Shown: piece by piece, positions 21,021 through 29,519 of the stretch
How the letters are laid out: every line of letters begins with the position of its first letter
How positions within the stretch are numbered: position 1 is the stretch's first letter
Source: Mycobacterium lepromatosis
Lineage (GTDB): Bacteria > Actinomycetota > Actinomycetes > Mycobacteriales > Mycobacteriaceae
Direction: 5' to 3'
Assembly: GCF_000975265.2 (NCBI RefSeq)
Contig: NZ_CP083405.1
Span: forward strand, 124,001 to 188,000
DNA: 64,000 nt
Position numbers and translations under genes: made by a program
Notes under the pieces: generated by a model
Database searches by the model: none
What the model was told of the DNA's origin: nothing
What the model saw: the letters and a program-made list of their open reading frames with translations, nothing else

Positions 21021-22919
21021 TCAGGCGTTCCCCACCGGCTTGCGGATGGCCAGCACAAATGGGCCGATGTCTTGTACAGCGAAACGTTGGCCCGAGAAGA
21101 GGGCCGCCGGCAGGTCGACGGTATAGCGACGGACGTTGGGTTGGTTGGGGTACACGTCTTTGGCCAATCGCAAGGTGTAGGTGTTACCTACGCCGCGGCG
21201 CATCACGAATACCGTAGGTGGTGGCCAGGGCAGTGTGTCCAGCGCATGGATGAACTCGCTGGTCGTCGTGAGCCTGGACCATTGCTGAATCTGTGCGGCC
21301 CGCAGGTCGAACTGTGCCAGCGGGTTAGCGTAGTGCGATGTCAATCCCTGAAAGCCCCAGTAGGGATAGTAAGCTAGAAAGCTGTAGTCGGCGGTAAGCA
21401 CGACGGTCTGATCGCGTGGTTTGCCGGTGATGTGCAGGATGGCTTCGTCGATGGCCCAGTAGTATTTCTCGGAGCCCGGTGGCCGCCGGTCTCCGCGCTG
21501 GCCGTGGCCGTCGGTGTCGGTGTAGGCAATGGTGAGATCCGGTCGCAGCACATCGGGGATTTCTTGGCTGAACGCGATCGCCCCTGCCAGTCCGATGGCG
21601 CTGGCGATCGAGAGTACGGCTTGGTTGTACTTGGCCAACGCTTGAGTAGTTTCGATGAACCCGAACACGCCGGCGGTCACTAGCAGCACGGTCAGTGTTG
21701 GTTGTAGTCGGAACGACAGCAACGTGGTGCGCGCCAATGTGGTCAGAATCGACAGCAGTGACCACAGGTAGACGGCCAGTATGCTGATCACTAGTGCACT
21801 TGCTCGCACTGACGAGCTCGTGCGTACCACCAGCCACAGGGTGCCTAGCATGCAGATCGTCCCAAGCAGCGAGAACTGCAACATCGGGAAGGCGAGTTCG
21901 GCGCCGTCGGCTGGCAGGTAGTGCTGGGCGCTACCGGTGTTGCTGACCGGGTCATGGGCTGCCCGCGCCAAGAATGGCAGCCAGGTGATGGCCCCGATGG
22001 CCGAAGCGATGACGACGATTACGGCCAGCCGGCGCAGCGGGTCGAAAGTCGCCCGGAAACCTGCACGGCGCCAGCGCGCCCCGGCCAGCAGCAGGGTCAT
22101 CAGTACCACCGTGAAAGCGGCGTAGGCTAGCAGCAGTGTGTACCAGGTTGCGGTGAAGCCGAGGAAGATGCCGACGCCGACTACCGTGGCCCAACCTCGT
22201 TCATTGCCGAGCGTGCCCCCAGCCTCACGTTCGGCAGCGCGCAGACCCGACCACGTCAGAACCAGAACGGGCGGCAGCAGCACCGTGATCATTGCGGCGT
22301 AGGGTTCCGGCGAGCTGTGGACCAGCGTTACTGCTGCGGTGGCGATGGTGACTAGCAGGGCATATTCGAAGCGGATCATCTGCCACCACAGCACCAGCGT
22401 GATGGCGACCGCGATAGTGATGGACGTGATTGCCCATGGCTTGAATATCTCCCAGGCTGGGGTTCCGGTCAGCGCCGCGGCGCGTCCGCCGATCCAGAAC
22501 CAGCCCGGCGGGTAGAATGGTGGTAGTCCTAGATAGGTCATGTCTTGTAGGGCAGCGCTGTCGGTGAGCCTGGTCAGATATTCGGTGCGGAACTGCTGGT
22601 CGACGGAGATGCCGAATAGATAGAGCTTGGTGGCTCCTAGCGGCATGCCTAGCGTCACGACGGTGAAGGTAGACACGAACACCAGCCCACCGAGTTGCGC
22701 GAAACTCCGGAATCGCCCTGCCCGCCATACCCACCCAACGGCCAGCAGACCGGTCAGGGAACCGACCTGGCCGACGGTAGTTAGCGCATGCAACGTGTTT
22801 GACGATGGAAAAGCCGGCCAATGCACCTGGGCAATGGCAATCAGCGACACTACGGCCACTCCGATAGCCACCAAGACGGCTAACACCATCTGGCCGAGGT
22901 TGGCCAGTGCATTACGCAT
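21021..22919 (-). CDS. aftA: Galactan 5-O-arabinofuranosyltransferase AftA
   Basis: GT-C (GT85) integral membrane enzyme that adds the first arabinofuranose residues to the galactan chain from decaprenylphosphoryl-arabinose, the priming step before EmbA/EmbB. With the ATG at 22919 it is 632 aa, with about a dozen hydrophobic helices in the first 460 residues and a soluble C-terminal domain. The signature stretch [13 protein letters not shown]...[12 protein letters not shown] is intact. I prefer this ATG because it sits two bases after the dprE2 stop and fits the M. tuberculosis N-terminus; a longer reading frame (to 23003) would overlap dprE2 by about 80 bases. It lies between dprE2 and embC on one strand, so substrate-making and substrate-using genes are together. 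Confidence 0.95.
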   Translation of the reverse strand: MRNALANLGQMVLAVLVAIGVAVVSLIAIAQVHWPAFPSSNTLHALTTVGQVGSLTGLLAVGWVWRAGRFRSFAQLGGLVFVSTFTVVTLGMPLGATKLYLFGISVDQQFRTEYLTRLTDSAALQDMTYLGLPPFYPPGWFWIGGRAAALTGTPAWEIFKPWAITSITIAVAITLVLWWQMIRFEYALLVTIATAAVTLVHSSPEPYAAMITVLLPPVLVLTWSGLRAAEREAGGTLGNERGWATVVGVGIFLGFTATWYTLLLAYAAFTVVLMTLLLAGARWRRAGFRATFDPLRRLAVIVVIASAIGAITWLPFLARAAHDPVSNTGSAQHYLPADGAELAFPMLQFSLLGTICMLGTLWLVVRTSSSVRASALVISILAVYLWSLLSILTTLARTTLLSFRLQPTLTVLLVTAGVFGFIETTQALAKYNQAVLSIASAIGLAGAIAFSQEIPDVLRPDLTIAYTDTDGHGQRGDRRPPGSEKYYWAIDEAILHITGKPRDQTVVLTADYSFLAYYPYWGFQGLTSHYANPLAQFDLRAAQIQQWSRLTTTSEFIHALDTLPWPPPTVFVMRRGVGNTYTLRLAKDVYPNQPNVRRYTVDLPAALFSGQRFAVQDIGPFVLAIRKPVGNA

Positions 22920-22921
22920 GG

Positions 22922-23686
22922 TCAGATTGGCAGCTTGCGGAAGATGCTTCGCGGGATGTGTCGCAACACCATCATCACATAACGGAATGTTACTGGTGCC
23001 CAAACCAATTCCTTACCTTTAGCGGCTGCGGTAACCGCGAGGTCGGCGACGTACTCCTTGTCGACGGTCAGTGGGGCTTCCTTGACATGCGCGCTCATTC
23101 GGGTGCGTACCTGGCCGGGCCGGATAACCAGAACGCGGATGCCGTACTCGTGTAGTGTCTCTGACAATCCTAGGTAGAAACCGTCCAGGCCGGCCTTGGT
23201 GGAACCGTAGACGAAGTTGGACCGTCGCACCCGCTCGGCGGCGGCCGAACTCATGACAATAATCTGGCCGAACCCCTGCGCGCGCATCTTCTCGCCGAGC
23301 AGTACACCCACGGAAACTGCTGCGGTGTAGTTGATTTCAGCGATCTGCACAGCCTTGCGTTGGTTCTGCCACAGCTCTTCTGCGTCGCCGAGTAAACCGA
23401 ACGCTACAATGGCCACATCGACGTCGCCGCCGGTAAATGCCTGCTCGATCACCTTCGGATGGCTGTCGGTGTCTAGCGCCTCGAAGTCGATCAGCTCTAC
23501 TGACCTCGCGCCCGCTGCCGTCATCTGCGCTACCGTGTCTTCACGGTTCGGATCGTCGGGCTTAGCGGCTAGCACGATCCGCGCGGGGGCGTTGCGCAGG
23601 TAGCGCTTGCAGATGGCCAGCCCTATCTCGGAGGTTCCTCCGAGCAGCAGCACTGTCTGCGGGTTTCCTACGGCGTCGAGCACCAT
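22922..23686 (-). CDS. dprE2: Decaprenylphosphoryl-2-keto-ribose reductase DprE2
   Basis: Short-chain dehydrogenase (254 aa) that reduces the 2-keto intermediate made by DprE1, giving decaprenylphosphoryl-arabinose, the only arabinose donor for the cell wall. Visible: NAD(P)-binding LLGGTSEIG (residues 14-22), catalytic Ser in VMSSAA (about 144-149) and the YGSTK catalytic Tyr/Lys (160-164). The ATG lies directly next to the dprE1 stop (adjacent at 23686/23687), so the two are tightly coupled, as expected for subunits of one epimerase. Orthologue of Rv3791. Confidence 0.97.
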   Translation of the reverse strand: MVLDAVGNPQTVLLLGGTSEIGLAICKRYLRNAPARIVLAAKPDDPNREDTVAQMTAAGARSVELIDFEALDTDSHPKVIEQAFTGGDVDVAIVAFGLLGDAEELWQNQRKAVQIAEINYTAAVSVGVLLGEKMRAQGFGQIIVMSSAAAERVRRSNFVYGSTKAGLDGFYLGLSETLHEYGIRVLVIRPGQVRTRMSAHVKEAPLTVDKEYVADLAVTAAAKGKELVWAPVTFRYVMMVLRHIPRSIFRKLPI

Positions 23687-25069
23687 TTAGAGCAACTCCA
23701 AACGTCGGGCCATGTCGGAGGAGAAAACCCGCAAGGGGTCGACCTTGCGGCGCACAGCGATCCACTCGTCGATGCGCGGGTACATGGCGTGAAAAGTGTC
23801 AGCGGTGGTACGGGAGTCTTTGGCGGTGTAGAGTCGGCCGCCGAATTCCATGACGCGGCGGTCTAGTTCGTTGACAAACTCGTTGAGTCCGGATTTGATC
23901 GGGAAGTCCACGCAGATATTCCAGCCTTGGATCGGGAAACTCAGCGGTGCCTGGTTACCGGGACCGAACAGCTTAAATACGTTGAGAAATGAGTAGTGGT
24001 CGCTGACTTGCATGTCACCGATGATCCTTTTGACCTTGTCGATCGCCTCGGCAGGTATCACGAACTGGTACTGCAGGAAGCCTGCTGCGCCGTAGGCGCG
24101 GTTCCATTCGCCGAACATGTCCAACGGGTGGTAGAACTGCGTCAGGTTCTGGATCTTTCCTCGGTAGGTGCCAGACTTGCGGTACCAGAGTTCACCGATC
24201 GGCATGAAGGTATATTTGTTGGCTAACCCGTTCGGAAAAACATCGGGCAAGGTAAGTAATTGTGGTGCATCAAATTTCAGTGGATTGCGCCGCAGCTTTG
24301 CGGGCAACTGGTCCAGCCTGGCTAAGCAGCCGCGCGATACCGCCGCACGGCCCAGCTTCGGGGAAGCGCTGATGGCGTCGAACCAAGCGCTGGAGTAGGT
24401 GTAGTCGGCCTCGCTGCCGTCGCTATGCAATGCGATGGTTTCGTCGAGGCTGGTGGTGACGTCGCCGTCGGCGATGAAGTAAGCTGTCTCGGTCGGCGTC
24501 ATTTCGATGGTGGCACGCAGGATGATGCCGGTTAGGCCATTGCCACCTACGGTGGCCCAGAACAGTTCGGAATCCTTGCCTGTTGGCGTGAGGCGGCACA
24601 CTTCGCCGCTGGCGGTCAGCAAGTCCATGCTGCGCACGTAGTTGCCGAAACTGCCCGCGTTATGGTGGTTTTTGCCGTGGATGTCGCACGCGATTGCACC
24701 GCCGATGGTTACCTGTCGGGTTCCCGGCAACACCGGTATCCACAGGCCGAACGGCAGGGCTGCTTTCATCAGCTTGTTCAAGTTGACGCCGGCGTCGACG
24801 TCGGCCAACTTGGTGTCGGCGCTTATGCAGTGGATGGTGCTCAGCGGGGTCATGTCGATCACCAACCCACCACCGTTTTGCGCATTGTCGCCGTAGGATC
24901 GGCCTAGTCCGCGGGCTATCACCCCCCGGCCGCCGGCATCGGCGACCCGTGCCACCACCTTGGCGATCAGCTCGGCATCAGGGGTGCGAAGCACGTTTGC
25001 CACCGACGGTGCAGTGCGCCCCCATCCGGTCAGCCGGGTTGCGGTCGTGGACACTTCCATGCTCAACAT
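23687..25069 (-). CDS. dprE1: Decaprenylphosphoryl-ribose 2-oxidase DprE1
   Basis: FAD oxidase (460 aa from the ATG at 25069) that oxidises decaprenylphosphoryl-ribose to the 2-keto form. VAO/PCMH-type FAD domain with [17 protein letters not shown] near residues 50-65 and [14 protein letters not shown] near 120-133; a C-terminal substrate domain follows. The cysteine in the NICVDFPIK motif (residue 386, equivalent to Cys387 of M. tuberculosis) is the residue covalently trapped by benzothiazinones, and it is retained. An upstream TTG (25075) would add two residues; the ATG matches the M. tuberculosis start MLS. Located upstream of dprE2 in the same operon. Confidence 0.97.
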   Translation of the reverse strand: MLSMEVSTTATRLTGWGRTAPSVANVLRTPDAELIAKVVARVADAGGRGVIARGLGRSYGDNAQNGGGLVIDMTPLSTIHCISADTKLADVDAGVNLNKLMKAALPFGLWIPVLPGTRQVTIGGAIACDIHGKNHHNAGSFGNYVRSMDLLTASGEVCRLTPTGKDSELFWATVGGNGLTGIILRATIEMTPTETAYFIADGDVTTSLDETIALHSDGSEADYTYSSAWFDAISASPKLGRAAVSRGCLARLDQLPAKLRRNPLKFDAPQLLTLPDVFPNGLANKYTFMPIGELWYRKSGTYRGKIQNLTQFYHPLDMFGEWNRAYGAAGFLQYQFVIPAEAIDKVKRIIGDMQVSDHYSFLNVFKLFGPGNQAPLSFPIQGWNICVDFPIKSGLNEFVNELDRRVMEFGGRLYTAKDSRTTADTFHAMYPRIDEWIAVRRKVDPLRVFSSDMARRLELL

Positions 25070-25136
25070 CGTCAAAGTAGAGTACCGCTTGGTTTTGCGA
25101 CGGTGCGGGACGCTTCTGCCCGATGGTCCAGCTGGC

Positions 25137-25565
25137 TCAGCGGATTCGGAAGATTACGACTCGTTGCACAATGAAATTGATCACCGTGGCGATGCCTTGT
25201 GCAATCACGAAGGAGATGGGTATCGCCCATGGTCGTTGGTAGTGGAACACGAAAAGGCAGAGATGATTGAGCCCCACCTGCACAGCGAAAGTGATTCCGT
25301 AGAGAGCCATGACAGCGGCGAACCGAGTGGTGCTTGGCGACACCTGGAACGTCCATCGGTGGTTGATTAGGTAGGCGGTGATAGTGCCTATTACGACGCT
25401 GGTGAATTTCGCCAGGTCGACCTGCAAGCTCCCCCCACGATAGAGTGCCACATAGACGCTGAAGTCGACCGCCGCTGCCAGGCTACCGGTGACGATGAAG
25501 CGCAGCACTTGCGTTGGCAGGTGTGAATGTTGGTGCGACGTGGCTACAGATTCTGGGGGTTCCAT
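25137..25565 (-). CDS. GtrA-family membrane protein (Rv3789 type)
   Basis: Small membrane protein (142 aa) with four hydrophobic helices and the GtrA-family pattern: an early helix with [19 protein letters not shown], then [14 protein letters not shown] (the conserved NRRWTF-like motif), and a last helix ending [15 protein letters not shown]. The M. tuberculosis orthologue (121 aa) has been proposed either to reorient decaprenylphosphoryl-arabinose across the membrane or to anchor AftA; the sequence cannot decide. It is the first gene of the dprE1-dprE2-aftA-emb run. The N-terminal 20 or so residues are not in the M. tuberculosis protein, so a shorter start is possible. Confidence 0.92.
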   Translation of the reverse strand: MEPPESVATSHQHSHLPTQVLRFIVTGSLAAAVDFSVYVALYRGGSLQVDLAKFTSVVIGTITAYLINHRWTFQVSPSTTRFAAVMALYGITFAVQVGLNHLCLFVFHYQRPWAIPISFVIAQGIATVINFIVQRVVIFRIR

Positions 25566-26335
25566 TGGGGCGAGTCTAATGGGACCGCTGGGTTCTGGGC
25601 GACTGCTCGGTGTAGCGTTAGGTGGGTAACTTCACCGCCAGTAATATGGACCCGGTGTGTTACTTGTAGCGTGGAATAGGTCACTGTGTTGCTCGGTTGG
25701 CGGCTGGCCAGGGTTTGGCCTAACAGAATGCATGTCGCCGCGCAGCACTGCCGATTCGTTGACCCGCGACGAGTCGGTCCGCTGGTTTCTGACCGCCGAG
25801 ACTATGAATTCATCAGATCGTTGTATCTTTCGACCGCGTCTCTACGATCACCGACTATGCTGCGGTCGTGCGTGACCTCGACTTCGAGGTGATCCCGCGC
25901 CGCATATGTCAGAACCGCTGATTGGACTTCTTTGCTCACGATCATAGCGAACACGCAGTGGTTCTGACCGAACGTCCAGCTTGCTTCGTCCGTTCCTAGG
26001 TTACCCGATTACTCATGTGTACCGAGTATTTGATTCGTCGCTTCTCGTCGTTACATCGGCACGACGCAGTCGTCATCAACGTACGACCAAGCATTTGCAG
26101 CCAGTCATTTACCCGGATCCTCATTCGGTCGACGGTTCTATCGTCTGTTGTTGGGCTTGGCTAATGCATAGTCATTCGGCCAGCTACCTCACGTTGGGTG
26201 TAGGCTGCGATACGACAAAACTCGTAAAATTTGGCGTGCAACATCTTTCGGATTTCCTGGCAAGCCGCTGCTCGCCCTGTGATGCCAGCCTGCTGTCCAG
26301 TCGGGTGAACCATTTGGTAGGTGCGGCAGGCTGGG
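25566..26335. other. Decayed stretch, no gene recognised
   Basis: 770 bases lying where M. tuberculosis has Rv3788 to Rv3784. A plus-strand run near 25825-25980 (ITDYAAVVRDLDFEVIPRRI, then HDHSEHAVVLTERP after a stop) looks like decayed coding sequence, but I recognise no family. It probably also contains the promoter of the dprE operon at its left end. Confidence 0.55.
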
Positions 26336-27172
26336 CTACACCCAGTAGGGCACCCGCGCGCGGTATCGCCGCATCGCGAACGCTGCTAAGAGCCACCCGG
26401 CGGCTGTGAGCGTTACCACTACTGCCCAATGCCGCAGTTCCTGGTGAGCACCCAACAATGGTGCACGCACGATATCGAGGTAGTGTAGCAGTGGGTTGAG
26501 TTCGACCATGCTTGACCAGCGCCCCTCTCCTTGTTGCCGCAGTGTGTCGTCGTTCCAGATGATTGGCGTAATAAAAAACAACAACTGCACGACGGAGAAC
26601 AGCAGAGGGCCGATGTCACGGTAGCGAGTTGCCAGGATGCCAAAACACAGTGACACCCACACACTATTGAGGACTATCAGCGCCAGCGCCGGAAAGACCG
26701 ACAGATCGGCCCACGACCACGGTTTAGGGAAGAGGATCCCAACGATTAGGTAGACGATGATATTATGCGTGAACAAGATCATCTGCCTCCACACCAGCCG
26801 GTAGACATGCACGCTCAATGGCGTGGGTAATTGTTTGATCAGGCCCTCATTGGCGACGAACACTTCAGCGCCTTCCAGGATTGCGGCATTAATCAAATTC
26901 CAGATGATCAACCCGAGAGTGACGTAGGGCAGGTGCGCAGATAGGTCCAGGTGAAACAGCTTCGCATACAGCCCGCCCATCGTTATGGCGGTGGTCCCGG
27001 TCGCGATGGTGATCCAGAACGGTCCTAGCACCGAGCGGCGGTAGCGCTGCTTGATGTCCTGCCAGCCCAGATGTAACCACAGTTCGTGGCGGTGGAAGCC
27101 CTCGATCAGATCACTTCGGGCGCGAGCAAGAGTCCGTGACTGTGCCGCCGCATCGACAAATGTCATTTGCAC
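26336..27172 (-). CDS. wzm: Galactan/O-antigen-type ABC transporter permease Wzm
   Basis: ABC-2 type polysaccharide export permease (278 aa, Rv3783 type) that with Wzt moves the lipid-linked galactan across the plasma membrane. N-terminal amphipathic segment with ELWLHLGWQDIKQRYRRSVLG, the hallmark WRDIKxRYRxSxLG motif of Wzm/TagG proteins, then six hydrophobic helices. The GTG start at 27172 has a good Shine-Dalgarno (GAGGAGGAAC) a few bases upstream; an ATG two codons later is possible. It follows glfT1 by 52 bases, making the wzt-glfT1-wzm run a galactan start-and-export unit. Confidence 0.95.
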   Translation of the reverse strand: MQMTFVDAAAQSRTLARARSDLIEGFHRHELWLHLGWQDIKQRYRRSVLGPFWITIATGTTAITMGGLYAKLFHLDLSAHLPYVTLGLIIWNLINAAILEGAEVFVANEGLIKQLPTPLSVHVYRLVWRQMILFTHNIIVYLIVGILFPKPWSWADLSVFPALALIVLNSVWVSLCFGILATRYRDIGPLLFSVVQLLFFITPIIWNDDTLRQQGEGRWSSMVELNPLLHYLDIVRAPLLGAHQELRHWAVVVTLTAAGWLLAAFAMRRYRARVPYWV

Positions 27173-27224
27173 CGTTCCTCCTCATCGTTTTGCTCTTCAT
27201 CGTCTCCGGTGCGCGTCATGAGGA

Positions 27225-28136
27225 TCATCTCATGTCGGGCTTACCGAAATTCTCGCGACGTCCCAAGCGATGCAAGCGAATCCACTCTTGTAACCCCTTG
27301 GGGTCGCGTCGGATAACGAGGAAGAACCAGCTGAACCTAAACCACTCCTGGGCCAGCAGCTTGCGTTGACCCGGTTGTGCCATCAGGTAGCCGCGGTTTC
27401 GGTAAGTGAAGAACCGCTTGATGGGGTCCTCAGGATACTGGGTGTGCATGCGGCCGCCCAGGATCGGCCGGAACTCGGCGGATCCGCAGGGATGTAGGTA
27501 GATCGTCTCCAGGCAAGTCCCGAACGGCAGGCCGGACCGTGCCAGCCGGCGATGCAGCTCCACCTCGTCGCCGCGTATGAACAGCCGCATATCCGGAACG
27601 CCGATCGATTCCAAGGTGGACGCCCGAAACAGTGCGCCGTTAAATAGCGACACGCTGCCACGCAGCAGATCTTGCCCTTCTTCGGTACGCAATTCGCTTG
27701 CTCGCCTAAGCCAGACTAGACCGCGCCGCAATGGAAACGCAAGTAGTTCTGGATCTTTCATGTTGCACACCATCGGTGACACCTCAGCCAGGCTGTACTT
27801 ATCGGCACATGCCAAGAGGGTCGCAAGCACCCGGTTGTCCTGCGGGATCCCGTCGTCGTCTGCCAGCCAAACCCAATCAGCGCCTAGCGTCAGAGCGTGC
27901 AACATTCCTAGCGCGAAACCTCCTGCCCCGCCTAGGTTTCGGCGTGAACCCAAGTAAGTGGTTGGGATTGGTTGACCATCAACCAGATCGCGCACCTTGC
28001 TGTGTCCAGCACCGTCGTTATCCACTACGATCAAGTGATCAGGCAATCGGGTCTGGGTGCTCAGAACATCCAACGATTTTGCCAGCTTGTCGGGCCGCTT
28101 GTGGGTAACCACGACGGCACAGACATATTCACTCAT
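27225..28136 (-). CDS. glfT1: Galactofuranosyltransferase GlfT1
   Basis: GT2-family galactofuranosyltransferase (303 aa) that puts the first galactofuranose residues on the decaprenyl-diphosphoryl GlcNAc-Rha acceptor, starting the arabinogalactan galactan. Rossmann-like N-terminus VCAVVVTHKRP, donor segment IVVDND, and the metal-binding DDD in WLADDDG (residues 93-95) are present, as is the GDEVELHRRL helix with the probable catalytic base. I chose the ATG at 28136, which overlaps the end of wzt by eight bases and follows a CCGGAG sequence; the open frame continues nine codons further upstream inside wzt. Orthologue of Rv3782. Confidence 0.95.
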   Translation of the reverse strand: MSEYVCAVVVTHKRPDKLAKSLDVLSTQTRLPDHLIVVDNDGAGHSKVRDLVDGQPIPTTYLGSRRNLGGAGGFALGMLHALTLGADWVWLADDDGIPQDNRVLATLLACADKYSLAEVSPMVCNMKDPELLAFPLRRGLVWLRRASELRTEEGQDLLRGSVSLFNGALFRASTLESIGVPDMRLFIRGDEVELHRRLARSGLPFGTCLETIYLHPCGSAEFRPILGGRMHTQYPEDPIKRFFTYRNRGYLMAQPGQRKLLAQEWFRFSWFFLVIRRDPKGLQEWIRLHRLGRRENFGKPDMR

Positions 28137-28947
28137 CTCCGGAAGTTTTTTGCGCGGAGGCATTTTCGGCTATCACCTTGCGCACATGCCGGGCCGCGTC
28201 TTCGCCTTCGTAGGCGCGCACTACGTCTTCGATGCCGCCGCTGAGTTCGATGATTCCGTGGTCGATCCACATCGCGGTCTTGCACAATCGGGCCAGGAAC
28301 TCGTTAGAATGGCTAGCGAAGACCAGGATTCCAGAGCGCTCCACCAATCTCTGCAGCCGGGATTGAGCTTTCTTCAAGAAGTCGGCGTCCACCGCGCCGA
28401 TTCCTTCATCGAGTAACAGGATCTCGGGGTCGATGCTAGTGACCACACCCATCGCCAGTCGTACTCGCATCCCGGTGGAATACGTGCGTAGCGGCATCGA
28501 CAGGTAATCGCCGAGCTCGGTGAACTCGGCGATCTCGTCCATTTTGCCCAGCATCTGCTTGCGGGTCTGCCCGAGGAACAGGCCGCGGATGATGATGTTC
28601 TCGTAGCCGGAGATCTCGGGGTCCATACCAACCCCGAGATCGAAAACCGGTGCTACTCGGCCGGTGACCTTCGCCCAACCGCGGGTGGGTTCGTAGATGC
28701 CCGAAAGCAGGCGCAGCAGCGTCGATTTCCCGGCACCGTTGTGCCCGACCAAACCCACTCGGTCACCCAGGCTTAGCGACATTGTGATGTCCCGCAATGC
28801 CTCGATGACGACGACGTTGGAGTTATTGCGCCCAATGGTGCCACCCGCCTTACCCAGAACGGCTTTTTTCAACGAACGCGACTTGGCGTCGAAAATGGGA
28901 AATTCCACCCACGCATTGCTTGTCTCGATATGGGGACCCGACACCAT
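28129..28947 (-). CDS. wzt: Galactan/O-antigen-type ABC transporter ATPase Wzt
   Basis: ATP-binding subunit (272 aa, Rv3781 type) paired with Wzm. Walker A GHNGAGKST (about 68-76), signature YSTGMRVRLA (about 158-167), Walker B ILLLDE (about 184-189) and switch His in FASHSNE. It has no long C-terminal carbohydrate-recognition domain of the kind seen in Wzt proteins that need chain-terminating caps. The 3' end overlaps glfT1. Upstream, bpa ends 21 bases before the start on the same strand. Confidence 0.95.
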   Translation of the reverse strand: MVSGPHIETSNAWVEFPIFDAKSRSLKKAVLGKAGGTIGRNNSNVVVIEALRDITMSLSLGDRVGLVGHNGAGKSTLLRLLSGIYEPTRGWAKVTGRVAPVFDLGVGMDPEISGYENIIIRGLFLGQTRKQMLGKMDEIAEFTELGDYLSMPLRTYSTGMRVRLAMGVVTSIDPEILLLDEGIGAVDADFLKKAQSRLQRLVERSGILVFASHSNEFLARLCKTAMWIDHGIIELSGGIEDVVRAYEGEDAARHVRKVIAENASAQKTSGDE

Positions 28948-28968
28948 GAACTACTTTCATCAGTAGGT

Positions 28969-29502
28969 TTACAGGTATTGTCCGGTACCGTGACTGCCGG
29001 TTTGGCCTGATTTGCCTGTGCTCGGTGGCAGCACGCTTTGGCGCATTTGCTCCAGCTGTGCTCGGGCGGCCATCTGTTGAGCGAACAGTGCGGTCTGGAT
29101 GCCGTGGAACAGCCCTTCCAGCCAGCCGACCAGCTGAGCCTGTGCAATACGCAACTCGGCGTTCGACGGTGCTGTACCCTCGTTGAATGGCAGGGTGAGC
29201 CGGTCAAGTTCCTCGCGTAGTTCGGGCGCCAGGCCGTCCTCAAGCTCCCGGATGCTGGTGGCGTGGATCTCGCGCAGCTGGTTGCGGCTGGCTTCGTCGA
29301 GAGGCGCGGCACGTACTTCCTCGAGCAGTTGCTTGATCATGGTGCCGATTCGCATAACCTTGGCGGGCTGCTCGACCAGGTCGGTCAGGGAAGGTTCGTC
29401 GGCGTTTCCGCTCTTATCCGCGCCGCGGATCGCCATGGTACGCGGATCGGCCCCACCGATTATCTCGATGTCGTCGTCGTTGCTGGTACTCAATCCAAAC
29501 AC
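28969..29502 (-). CDS. bpa: Bacterial proteasome activator Bpa/PafE
   Basis: ATP-independent proteasome activator (177 aa), a ring-forming helical protein that docks on the 20S core and opens its gate. The C-terminus is GTGQYL, the GQYL docking motif known from M. tuberculosis Rv3780. The central region is strongly helical and charged (VMRIGTMIKQLLEEVR, then REELDRL), as expected for the four-helix bundle. I start at the GTG at 29502, preceded by AAAAGGA and matching the M. tuberculosis start region GLSTGSDDD; an open frame runs 17 codons further up into the preceding gene. It sits inside the galactan gene run but has no obvious wall function. Confidence 0.92.
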   Translation of the reverse strand: MFGLSTSNDDDIEIIGGADPRTMAIRGADKSGNADEPSLTDLVEQPAKVMRIGTMIKQLLEEVRAAPLDEASRNQLREIHATSIRELEDGLAPELREELDRLTLPFNEGTAPSNAELRIAQAQLVGWLEGLFHGIQTALFAQQMAARAQLEQMRQSVLPPSTGKSGQTGSHGTGQYL

Positions 29503-29519
29503 CGTCCTTTTCGTACTTT

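Noticed and set aside
22920..23003. Upstream extension of aftA (660-residue version)
   Set aside because: It would overlap dprE2 by about 80 bases, has no similarity to the M. tuberculosis N-terminus, and an ATG directly after the dprE2 stop fits better.
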